DNA from: Phycisphaerae bacterium
Lineage (GTDB): Bacteria; Planctomycetota; Phycisphaerae; UBA1845; Fen-1342
Reading direction: 5' to 3'
Assembly: GCA_028277645.1 (NCBI GenBank)
Contig: JANQFV010000021.1
Span: 22,398-86,397, forward strand
DNA length: 64,000 nt
Below are positions 19,501 to 27,937 of the stretch, piece after piece. Position 1 is the stretch's first letter. Each line of letters opens with the position of its first letter. A program made the translations under genes and the position numbers. The notes beneath the pieces are model-generated. The model saw only the letters and a program-made list of their open reading frames with translations, had not been told where the DNA came from and ran no database searches.

Positions 19501-20118
19501 ATCACGATGTTCGCTGACGCACTTCTCGTCGATCACCGCGAGCATGTCTTCGGGGGTCAGCTCCTCGATCTTCGACACTTCGTGCGAGCTGCGGAAGCCG
19601 TCGAAGAAGTGGATGAATGGCAGACGGCTCTCCAGGGAAGCCGCGTGCGTGATCAGGGCCAAGTCCATGATTTCCTGGATCGAGCCCGAGGCCAGCATGC
19701 CAAAGCCGGTGGCCCGGCACGCCATCACGTCACTGTGATCGCCAAAGATGCTCAGCGCGTGTGCCGCGACCGTGCGGGCCGACACGTGATACACGGTCGG
19801 CGACAGCTCACCGGCCATCTTGAACATGGTCGGGATCATCAGCAGGAGGCCCTGCGATGCCGTGAACGTGGTGGTCAACGCGCCAGTGGCCGCTGCGCCG
19901 TGAACTGCTGCGCAGGCGCCGCCCTCGCTCTGCATTTCGACGACGTCGGGGATCGTGCCCCAGGCGTTGGGCAGGTCACGGGCGGACCACTCGTCAGCCC
20001 ACTCGCCCATCGGCGAGGAAGGGGTGATCGGGTAGATCGCGATCACCTCGCTCAATTGGTGCGCGACGTGTGCCGCCGCCTGATTGCCGTCGATGGTTAC
20101 CATGCGCCGCTTGCTCAT
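16546..20118 (-). CDS. nifJ: Pyruvate:ferredoxin (flavodoxin) oxidoreductase
   Basis: ~1190 aa; [34 protein letters not shown] and [12 protein letters not shown] ferredoxin motifs, [23 protein letters not shown]. Confidence 0.96.
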   Translation of the reverse strand: [1190 protein letters not shown]

Positions 20119-20477
20119 AAGCCTGCGTCTCCCTTGATCCGGGTCACCAACCCGCGGTGGGGTTTCCCACCCGGATCGGCGTATATCGAAGCCTCGGTAC
20201 GGCCCGGGCGAGTCTGGGTGTGGCGCCGCTGGATGGACAGGCATCCCGCGCGTCCCGGCGACCCGCGCCGAAACATTCTCTCTACTAACTAACCTTGAAC
20301 TCTGCAAGGCGCGTGCCGCAGGCGTCCGCGAATTCGATGCACCGCGTGCGGCTCAAACGCAGTCGGTGCTATCTATGTGGAGGGCACAGGGATGCGGAGT
20401 GTGGATTTCCACGCACAACGCGGGTTTCATCGCTCGCCGAAAGTCGTACTAATTCGGTGCGTTTCCCGCCGCGCGGT

Positions 20478-21173
20478 TCACACGCCAGCCGGCTCGAACA
20501 GGGACTCGCGCTGACGAACGTCCGGCCGCTGGGCGCGCACGTAGCCAAGCAGCCAACCCGCCAGCCGGTCGATGCCGACACGGTTGCGCGCGTCGGTGCA
20601 GATTACCTCCGCGGCCGGGTTGAGCCGCTGCAACTGTTCCACTGTCGCGTCGAGATCAAAATCGACGTGCGACACGAGGTCGTACTTCGAGAGCAGCACA
20701 AGGGCGGCGTCGCGGTAGAGGTCCGCGTACTTCGAAAGCTGCTGTGGACCGTCAGTGATGCTCATTACGGCAATTCGAAGGTGCTGCCCGAGATCCACCC
20801 GACCGGGCTGGATCGCGTTCCCGACGTTTTCGATCAGGAGCAGGTCGAGCTGGTCGAGCGGCAGCTCGTCGGTCGCGCCTTGCACCTGAGCGGCGCTGAC
20901 GTATGTGTCGCGCTGCGTGAATACTTGAACGACGGGGATTCCGGCTGCCTCGAAGGTGGCGGCTTCGGGTGCCGCCGCCGGATCTGCCAAAACCAGGCCC
21001 AGTCGTAGGCGATCGCTCATTCGTCGTGCGACCGCCTCCAGCAGACTGGTCTTGCCGCTGCCCGCAGCGCCGACGACGTTGACGACGGTAACGCCCGCCG
21101 CGTCGAATCGGCGGCGGTTATCCCATGCGGCACGAGGGTACGACGGTAGCTCGCGGATGGTCGGTGTGCTCAT
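20478..21173 (-). CDS. HypB-like G3E-type GTPase
   Basis: NVVGAAGSGKTSLLEAVA P-loop, LLLIENVGNAIQPGRVDLG, KYADLYRDAALVLLSKYDLV. Confidence 0.8.
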   Translation of the reverse strand: MSTPTIRELPSYPRAAWDNRRRFDAAGVTVVNVVGAAGSGKTSLLEAVARRMSDRLRLGLVLADPAAAPEAATFEAAGIPVVQVFTQRDTYVSAAQVQGATDELPLDQLDLLLIENVGNAIQPGRVDLGQHLRIAVMSITDGPQQLSKYADLYRDAALVLLSKYDLVSHVDFDLDATVEQLQRLNPAAEVICTDARNRVGIDRLAGWLLGYVRAQRPDVRQRESLFEPAGV

Positions 21174-21375
21174 TGGCCGTCTCCGGTTGATCGTTCCGCC
21201 AGTTTCTCGGGCTGATATGTCGAGTCTCCGTGTGTCTACAAGTTCGACACAGAGCTTCGGACTGCGATCGACGAACTGCGGCTTCCCCAGTGAATGAGGA
21301 GGCTCCTAACCGGCCTCTAATGAAGAATTACCACAGTTCCGGCCGATCGTCCAGAAAAATCCCGAACCGCGCCCG

Positions 21376-23013
21376 TCATCCTGGCTGCCGCTCGGTCAGA
21401 GTGGAAGTGGCGTTCTCGGTCGCCGGATCTTCGTGCTCGCCGCCGGGGGTGCGATCGATCACGATCTCACTGGAGCGCGTGTCGGGAATTGGCGTGCCCG
21501 GCGCACCGCCCTCGGCCGGAAACGTTACGGTGAAGCGAGACCCTTGGCCGGGTCGCGAACGCACGTGTACGAATCCACCCGCCTGTTCGACGACCTCCCG
21601 CACGATGGACAGGCCGAGACCAGTGCCGGGGATGTTTGCCGCCAACGCGGTGTTGCCTCTGCGAAACGCGTCGAAGAGCGAGGATTGTTCGCTGTCGGCT
21701 GACGTTGGACGTAACGCCGTTTCTTCGATGCCGATGCCGGTGTCCGCGACGGTCACGTAGATGTAGTCATTACTTTGGCGTCGGTTGGCCATCTCCGGCG
21801 GCGGTTCGGGAAGCATGCGTCTATCTGGGACATGTCGGCCGTTGAGAACGGAGACCCAGACAGAGCCCTCCTGTGTGTACTTGATGGCGTTTTCGATCAG
21901 GTTGCCCACGCAATCAGCCAGGTCGACGCGGTCAACGTGTGCCCGCATGTCGGCACCGGGGCCGATGTCGCAGATGTAGCGTAGCCCCTTTTCCCGGGCG
22001 ATCGGGGAGTGTTTCTGACAGAGTTCTCGTACGACCTCGCCGACGTCGCAAAGCGCGTCGCGATGTCGCTGGGGATCCGCCTCCTGGACGCGGGCGAGCG
22101 CGAGCAGTTCTGACACTTGGTCGACGCCTTCTTTGGCCCGTCGGACGATCTTCTCGCAGGTCGCTTTGATCTGGTCGGACTCGGTGACCACGTCGTCGCG
22201 AATCAGGTTGGCCAGCGTCTGCACCATGGCCAGCGGGCTCTTCAGTTGATGAGCGGCGGTTTGCATGAAGCGCGACCGGCGGTGTTGCAGGTCCTGAATG
22301 GCGCGCTGCGAGGTTCGCAGGGCGGCGTTGGCCTGGATCAGTCGCGCTTCACGGCGGTCGAGCACCTTGCCAATGCGGTCGGTGAAGTACAGCGTGCCGA
22401 AGATCGCCGCGGCGTGGATCAGTACGACGACGGTGACGTATTCGGGGACCAGGTAGATGCCGCTCGGGCCGAGCGTGGCGAGAAACGCGTGGTGCGCCAG
22501 CCAGCCTTGCTGCTGTCCGAGGCACATGAGGGAATACAGCAGCGCGGCCCAGCAACTCTGAATTGCGGCCTGCCACGTCCGCAGTAATAACCCGGAGATC
22601 GCGATGTGAAAGAGATAGAAGACCGACATGGGGTTTTCGACCCCGCCGGTCAGGCTCAGGATCCACGTGAGGAAGAACAGGTCCAGCGCGATCTGTCCGC
22701 CCGTGAAGAGTTGGCCGGACCGAATTACCGCGGCTTCGTCACCCTCGGCGTGTTCGAGCTGCGGCCGCAGCAGGTGTGATACGCCAGCCCATATGACGTT
22801 GACCACACCGACGCCCAGCACCACGAACCACAGCTCGACCGGACGTTCCGAGCTGGGCAGCAAGAAGCGCTCGGTACCCAGAATGACCAGCGTTGCGGCC
22901 ACGAACACCCAGCGCAGACGGATGAACCAGTGCAGTTGGAGCAGGACCACGAGCGCATACGGTTTGCCCGGCGTAGTCCGTGGTGCCGCGCTCGACAGGG
23001 GGCTCGTGTCCAT
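21376..23013 (-). CDS. Membrane sensor histidine kinase
   Basis: Multiple N-terminal TM helices; H-box AAHQLKSPLAMVQTLANLIRD; NLIENAIKYTQEG; VADTGIGIE; GTGLGLSIVREVVEQAGG. Confidence 0.92.
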   Translation of the reverse strand: MDTSPLSSAAPRTTPGKPYALVVLLQLHWFIRLRWVFVAATLVILGTERFLLPSSERPVELWFVVLGVGVVNVIWAGVSHLLRPQLEHAEGDEAAVIRSGQLFTGGQIALDLFFLTWILSLTGGVENPMSVFYLFHIAISGLLLRTWQAAIQSCWAALLYSLMCLGQQQGWLAHHAFLATLGPSGIYLVPEYVTVVVLIHAAAIFGTLYFTDRIGKVLDRREARLIQANAALRTSQRAIQDLQHRRSRFMQTAAHQLKSPLAMVQTLANLIRDDVVTESDQIKATCEKIVRRAKEGVDQVSELLALARVQEADPQRHRDALCDVGEVVRELCQKHSPIAREKGLRYICDIGPGADMRAHVDRVDLADCVGNLIENAIKYTQEGSVWVSVLNGRHVPDRRMLPEPPPEMANRRQSNDYIYVTVADTGIGIEETALRPTSADSEQSSLFDAFRRGNTALAANIPGTGLGLSIVREVVEQAGGFVHVRSRPGQGSRFTVTFPAEGGAPGTPIPDTRSSEIVIDRTPGGEHEDPATENATSTLTERQPG

Positions 23014-23414
23014 CAGGCCTGTGTCCTCTCGGTCAGAACACGTTCAACCGCGGCGCGCAGCTCCTTGGCGTTCAGTGGTTTGCTCAGAAATAGCTGGGCG
23101 AGACCCGCGCCGGTGGACTGATCGTCCGCGGCACGGAGGTCAGGCGGTGCGGATGAGACCATGATGATCGGTAAGGTCGCCCAGTGCGGGTCGGCCCGCA
23201 GCCGCGTCGCGAAGTCCAGGCCTTCGGTCGGCGTCGACAGCATGATGTCCAGCAGCAGGGCGTCCGGCGGATCGCTGAGCATGACTTTCGCACCGCTCGT
23301 CGTGGTCGAGCAGCAGGTAACGCGATAGCCCGCCGACGACAGGATGAGCTGCACGACGTCGTGCATGTCAGGATCGTCGTCGATCAGCAGGATGTGCTGG
23401 TGGCTCTCCCGCAT
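23013..23414 (-). CDS. Single-domain response regulator
   Basis: HILLIDDDPDMHDVV, LLLDIMLS, FLSKPLNAKEL; 1-nt junction with the kinase gene. Confidence 0.9.
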   Translation of the reverse strand: MRESHQHILLIDDDPDMHDVVQLILSSAGYRVTCCSTTTSGAKVMLSDPPDALLLDIMLSTPTEGLDFATRLRADPHWATLPIIMVSSAPPDLRAADDQSTGAGLAQLFLSKPLNAKELRAAVERVLTERTQA

Positions 23415-23512
23415 TCAGAACAAATCCTCGCGCGAGTTCGTGAGATGTCGCGTTCGGCAGGGCAGGACGCAGCAGACACAACACGCTGGCCATCGCTGCC
23501 GACGAGCGTCTA

Positions 23513-23749
23513 TTGAGCGTAACACGCATACGAGGCCGGATCAAACGGCTGGCCCCCCGAACAGAGCTCGAAGCGCATCCCGACGTTACGTGGACATCCA
23601 CCATCGGCGATCGGACGCTGACGCTCCAAACGGTGACGGATTGGGCGGTTGTGTGGCAGGTTGGCGAGGCGGTCGAGCGGGCTGAGCTGGCGCCGACGGT
23701 CTACAGTTTCTGGTTTGTGTGGTACGCGATTCGCGGGGGTGGGCGATGA
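23513..23749 (+). CDS. Small hypothetical protein (78 aa, TTG start)
   Basis: Short ORF in an otherwise empty interval; weak composition support only. Confidence 0.3.
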   Translation: MSVTRIRGRIKRLAPRTELEAHPDVTWTSTIGDRTLTLQTVTDWAVVWQVGEAVERAELAPTVYSFWFVWYAIRGGGR

Positions 23750-23797
23750 CGGCAGATAGGGGCTGTCCGTATACTCGTCAGGCACGGAGGATGACAA

Positions 23798-24952
23798 GTG
23801 AACACTGCTTCAAACAGCGGAATCTACGTTCTGCAAGAGAGCGGCGAGCTCGTGACACTCACCGAGCGGCTATACGACACTGAAGATCTGCTTCAGACAT
23901 TGCTGGCGAAGTATCCCAGCATACTCGCTGGCGATCAGATCAGTCCGAGTGCTCCGCGAATGTGGTTGCTGATCAAACGCGAGGCCGAAGTGCCGGATGC
24001 GGAGGGCGCAAGCGGGCGTTGGTCGCTCGATCACCTGTTCCTCGACCAGGACGGTATCCCCACTCTGGTAGAGGTCAAACGCAGCACGGACTCACGTATA
24101 CGCCGCGAGGTGGTTGGTCAGATGCTTGACTATGCCGCCAACGCGATGGCGTACTGGTCCGTCGATTCCGTGGCGACCAGCTTTGAACAGACTTGCACTC
24201 GGGTAGGGAAAGCGGCCGACGAAGTGCTCGCGGAGTTCCTCGGAAAGGACGGTGATCCGGACGGGTTCTGGCAAAAGGTCAAGACCAACCTGCAGGCTGG
24301 CAAATTGCGACTGCTGTTTGTGGCCGATGAGATCCCGCGCGAGTTGCGTAGGATCGTCGAGTTTCTAAATGCCCAGATGGATCCTGCAGAAGTGCTCGCG
24401 GTCGAGATCAAGCAGTACGCCGGGGGGGCGCTGAAGACGTTAGTACCGCGCGTAATCGGGCAGACGGCTGAGGCGGAGGGACGGAAAGGCGTGGGACCTC
24501 GCACTAGCCGCCAGTGGGACGAGTCCAGCTTCTTTGAGGAGTTGGAGCGCCGTGTGGGCCATGAAGATGCACAGGTTGCGCGGGCCTTGTATGACTGGGC
24601 CACCCGGAGTACGCACCGAATCGCGTATGGACGCGGCGCACAGATGGGTTCGCTTTTTCCCACCGTGGACTACGAGTATTCGCACGTGCCGTTCGCGCTA
24701 TGGACAGGCGGTTACGTCGAGACGCAGTTTCAATACGAAGCTACGAAGCCACCGTTCAGTGACGTACAGAAGCGCAGAGAGCTGCTCCGACGGATCAACG
24801 AAGTCCCCGGTTTGTCTCTTCCGGGAGACTCATTCGATCGCCGGCCGAGCGTTCGGCTGACGGAGTTGCGGTCAGCCGAGTTGCGCGACGCGTTTCTGAG
24901 AGTCATGGATTGGTTCTTGGAACAGGTCCGTGAGGATGCTGGCCCGTGCTGA
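23798..24952 (+). CDS. PDDEXK/NucS(DUF91)-like nuclease domain protein
   Basis: LDHLFLDQDGIPTLVEVKRSTDSRIRREVVGQMLDYAANA: D...(E)VK pattern followed by conserved Q..DYA. Confidence 0.65.
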   Translation: MNTASNSGIYVLQESGELVTLTERLYDTEDLLQTLLAKYPSILAGDQISPSAPRMWLLIKREAEVPDAEGASGRWSLDHLFLDQDGIPTLVEVKRSTDSRIRREVVGQMLDYAANAMAYWSVDSVATSFEQTCTRVGKAADEVLAEFLGKDGDPDGFWQKVKTNLQAGKLRLLFVADEIPRELRRIVEFLNAQMDPAEVLAVEIKQYAGGALKTLVPRVIGQTAEAEGRKGVGPRTSRQWDESSFFEELERRVGHEDAQVARALYDWATRSTHRIAYGRGAQMGSLFPTVDYEYSHVPFALWTGGYVETQFQYEATKPPFSDVQKRRELLRRINEVPGLSLPGDSFDRRPSVRLTELRSAELRDAFLRVMDWFLEQVREDAGPC

Positions 24953-24973
24953 TCGTGATCTCAGGGTGATTCG

Positions 24974-25065
24974 CTACTGCAAATACAAACTCGCCCAACT
25001 CGCCAGGAGATCGGCTACGTAGCACGCGTCGGATTCGCGTTCGATCAGCAGGTGGTCGGCGCCGC
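24974..25065 (-). pseudogene. C-terminal remnant of an alpha/beta hydrolase, partial duplicate of the 3' end of 26915-27712
   Basis: 78/87 identical by eye to 26920-27006; in frame encodes ADHLLIERESDACYVADLLASWASLYLQ-stop. Confidence 0.85.
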
Positions 25066-25110
25066 CGTCCTGATCTCCTCAGATGCCACTGCTCCTGCAT
25101 TCCTGTTTGA

Positions 25111-26730
25111 TCAGGACGGAGCCCCGCACTTGATCACCACCAGCGTTGCGTCGTCTTCGAGCACCGTTCGCCCTTCATGAAGCTGCGCCGCCTGGAGGAT
25201 CGCATCCTTGATCTCCGTTGCACTTGCATCCTGGTGGTCCCGGAGCACGTCTTCCATGCCATCGAATCCAAAGAAGTCACCCTTCTGATTTCGCGCCTGC
25301 GAGATGCCGTCTGTGCCGATGACCAGCACGTCGCCTTCCTCGAACCGCACCGTCGTGCCGGCGTCAAACTGCCGGTCGAGCTCGATCCCCAGTGGCAGGT
25401 CGCCGGCGCCCAGGTGCTCGACCATCCCCGTCGCACGCCGCAACAGAATGGCCGGTTCGTGCCCGGCGTTGCTCCAGGTGAGCCGGCGCTCGGCGACGTC
25501 GAGCACGCCATAGAACGTCGTCATGAATGCATTGTCCGGAGACTCGTGTACCAGATGGGCATTGACCGCCTGCATGAGCGACGAGACGTCATCGCCGACC
25601 GTACGCGCCGTACCGCGCAACACCGCCCGGCTGGAACACATCAACAGCGCCGAAGCCACGCCGTGTCCCGTCACGTCGCCCACGACAACGCCCCAACGCT
25701 GCTGCCCCTCCGCCGGTAGAGCGATGTAGTCGAAGTAATCGCCGCCCGTTTCCTGACAGTACTTGATTCCGCCGGCGAACTCGAAGCCCGGTACCTGCGG
25801 CGCGGCGTGTGGGAGCAGGCTGGTCTGAATAGTGGCGGCTTGCGCGAGGTCTTGTTTAATGGCTTCACGATCCCGCAGGCCGCGCACCATCTCATTGAAC
25901 CGCGCGATCAGGCGGTCGAAGTCATCGCCGGTCGCGAGCCCTTCGACCTGGCACGCCAGGTTCCCTTGCCCGACCTGCTCCATCCCGACGGACAGCCGGG
26001 CGAATGAGCGCAACATGACCCGCGACAGTGCCCAGGCAAACAAGAGCGAGATCAGCGCGCCCAGGATGAACGCCGCTGTTGAGTTGATCACGGTGGCCAG
26101 AATCATCATGTTGAAGTACGCCGCCGCCGAGTCGACGCCGGCGATCGCCACCACGTTTCCCGAGCTATCTCGAATCGGCGCGTAAGCGGAAAGCGCCGTT
26201 CCATACTCGTCCGTGACCGGCTTGTCCTCGACGGCCGGCATCTCCCAGGCCTTCATCATCGTGGGGAACCGGCTCATGTCGTAGAGTTGCCCGGCTTCCT
26301 CCTCCCTGTAAGTCACGGTCAACCGTCCCACGCCGGGGTCTTCGGTGCGGCCCAGCACGTACAGGTCTACGACCGTCTCATCCGCGATGGTCTCGCCGGT
26401 CTCCTGATCGATCGCGTTCACGACGGCGTCGCGCATGCTCACCATTTTTGTCCGTGCGGTTTCGAAGCGCGGATCGGTCCGCACGTCCTCCACGTCGCCC
26501 AACGCCTTTATCGCCTCCCCGTCGAGTGCTTCCGCCATCAGCACCACGGTCGCGTACATCAACGACTGCGCCTGCACCAGTTGTTGTCGCCAGAACAACT
26601 GTCCGGTGAAGTGGGCAAACTGGACTGTCGCTGCCGCCCCCAGGACCAGGAAGGCGACGAACAGCTTGGCGCGAAACGACCGCCGAATGAACCCTGGTAT
26701 CAGGCGCGAGAGAATTGACCGACTGGACAT
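25111..26730 (-). CDS. HAMP-domain SpoIIE-family serine phosphatase (RsbU-like)
   Basis: TM-sensor-TM-HAMP then IQTSLLPHAAPQVPGFEFAGGIKYCQETGGDYFDYI, VVGDVTGHGVASALLM, SNAGHEPAILLRR, DATLVVIK. Confidence 0.92.
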   Translation of the reverse strand: MSSRSILSRLIPGFIRRSFRAKLFVAFLVLGAAATVQFAHFTGQLFWRQQLVQAQSLMYATVVLMAEALDGEAIKALGDVEDVRTDPRFETARTKMVSMRDAVVNAIDQETGETIADETVVDLYVLGRTEDPGVGRLTVTYREEEAGQLYDMSRFPTMMKAWEMPAVEDKPVTDEYGTALSAYAPIRDSSGNVVAIAGVDSAAAYFNMMILATVINSTAAFILGALISLLFAWALSRVMLRSFARLSVGMEQVGQGNLACQVEGLATGDDFDRLIARFNEMVRGLRDREAIKQDLAQAATIQTSLLPHAAPQVPGFEFAGGIKYCQETGGDYFDYIALPAEGQQRWGVVVGDVTGHGVASALLMCSSRAVLRGTARTVGDDVSSLMQAVNAHLVHESPDNAFMTTFYGVLDVAERRLTWSNAGHEPAILLRRATGMVEHLGAGDLPLGIELDRQFDAGTTVRFEEGDVLVIGTDGISQARNQKGDFFGFDGMEDVLRDHQDASATEIKDAILQAAQLHEGRTVLEDDATLVVIKCGAPS

Positions 26731-26890
26731 GACCCACCAGATGTACCCCCAACGGTTGGTTCGACGTCTGTCATAGGTCGCATCTTAAGCCGTCTTTGTC
26801 ACTGAGGCGCGTATCCGTTTGACTTGGGGAGGAGCTGGGCCAGCCGCCTGTTCCTTTAGAGTTGCTCGACGCACGGAGACCCTCCCCCGG

Positions 26891-26911
26891 CCCCTCCCTG
26901 AAAGGGAGGGG
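26891..26911. repeat. Perfect hairpin CCCCTCCCT-GAA-AGGGAGGGG next to the hydrolase stop codon
   Basis: Same stem as 5568-5588. Confidence 0.9.
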
Positions 26912-26914
26912 GGT

Positions 26915-27712
26915 TCATGGCAAATACAAACTTGCCCAACTCGCCAGGGCTTCGGCTACGTAGCGGGCGTCGGATTCGCGTTCGATTAGGAGGTGGTCGG
27001 CGCCGTCGAGGGCGATGAAGCTCTTCGGGTGACCGGCGGCATCGAACAGGCGGTGGCCTTCCTCGATTGACACGACTTCATCGTGTGGCGCGTGCATCAC
27101 CAGCAGCGGCAGGCCCAGACGGGCGGCGTCGTCCTTGATGTCGTGCTGGCGCAGGTCGTCGAGCAGCTTGCCTTTGATCCGCACCTGGTTACCCATCACG
27201 TCGACCTTGGTCACCTCGTCGGGGCCGAGGTCGGGCGCCTGACGCGTGAGGAACTCGCGCAGGTGGGCTGTTACCGTCGGGGCTGCGATGGTTGCGACGG
27301 CCGCCGTCTCGGGGATGCGCGGCGCGGCGGCGATCACCGCCGTTCCGCCGAGGCTGTGGCCGATCAGGATGCGCGGGGCTTCGTATTCGGATCGCAGGAA
27401 CTCCGCCGCGGCGACGAGGTCATCGAGGTTGGACGTGAAATTCGTCTCCGCAAAATCGCCGCCGCTCTCGCCGAGGCCGGTGAAGTCGAAGCGCAGCAAC
27501 GCGATCCGCCGATCGACCAGCTCGCGGCTGATCCAGCCGACGGCCTTGAGATCTTTCGTGCAGGTGAAGCAGTGCGCGAACAGGGCGAACGCGCGCGGCC
27601 GATCTGCCGGCAGGTCGAGCCGACCGACGATGGTGTCTCCCAGTGCGCCGGGGAACTGCACTCTGATACGTTGTGGAAGCATGGTGAGCTCCGGACTGCC
27701 GGACTTTTCCAC
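26915..27712 (-). CDS. Alpha/beta hydrolase (start may be 27682)
   Basis: FALFAHCFTCTKDLKAVGWIS, RFDFTGLGESGGDF, ILIGHSLGGTAVIAAA, LVMHAPHDEVV. Confidence 0.9.
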   Translation of the reverse strand: MEKSGSPELTMLPQRIRVQFPGALGDTIVGRLDLPADRPRAFALFAHCFTCTKDLKAVGWISRELVDRRIALLRFDFTGLGESGGDFAETNFTSNLDDLVAAAEFLRSEYEAPRILIGHSLGGTAVIAAAPRIPETAAVATIAAPTVTAHLREFLTRQAPDLGPDEVTKVDVMGNQVRIKGKLLDDLRQHDIKDDAARLGLPLLVMHAPHDEVVSIEEGHRLFDAAGHPKSFIALDGADHLLIERESDARYVAEALASWASLYLP

Positions 27713-27937
27713 GTCGCGTACGTACGACGCGGGTGAGGGTAGTCCAAAACGCGCGTCAGCGGCAGTGCGACTTCAAGTCAACCTGCATTATGGGAAGTTG
27801 CAACGTTCGCGGAGTCGCGATCTGAGGCGAAGCGGACGCGGTCCTGGACGGATTATTGGATTCTGTCGATGCAGGCGCTAGCCGAACGGTGCGCCGCGGG
27901 TGCGCCGGCGGTGCCGGACCTGCGTACGAGGGACCGC

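Noticed and set aside
17929-20292. 787-aa plus-strand ORF
   Set aside because: Fully antisense to nifJ; typical high-GC shadow ORF rich in R/H/D/V with no recognisable domain.
23513-23749. Possible DUF3179 C-terminal fragment (YSFWFVWYAIRGGG)
   Set aside because: Resemblance limited to a short aromatic motif; kept only as a low-confidence small ORF.
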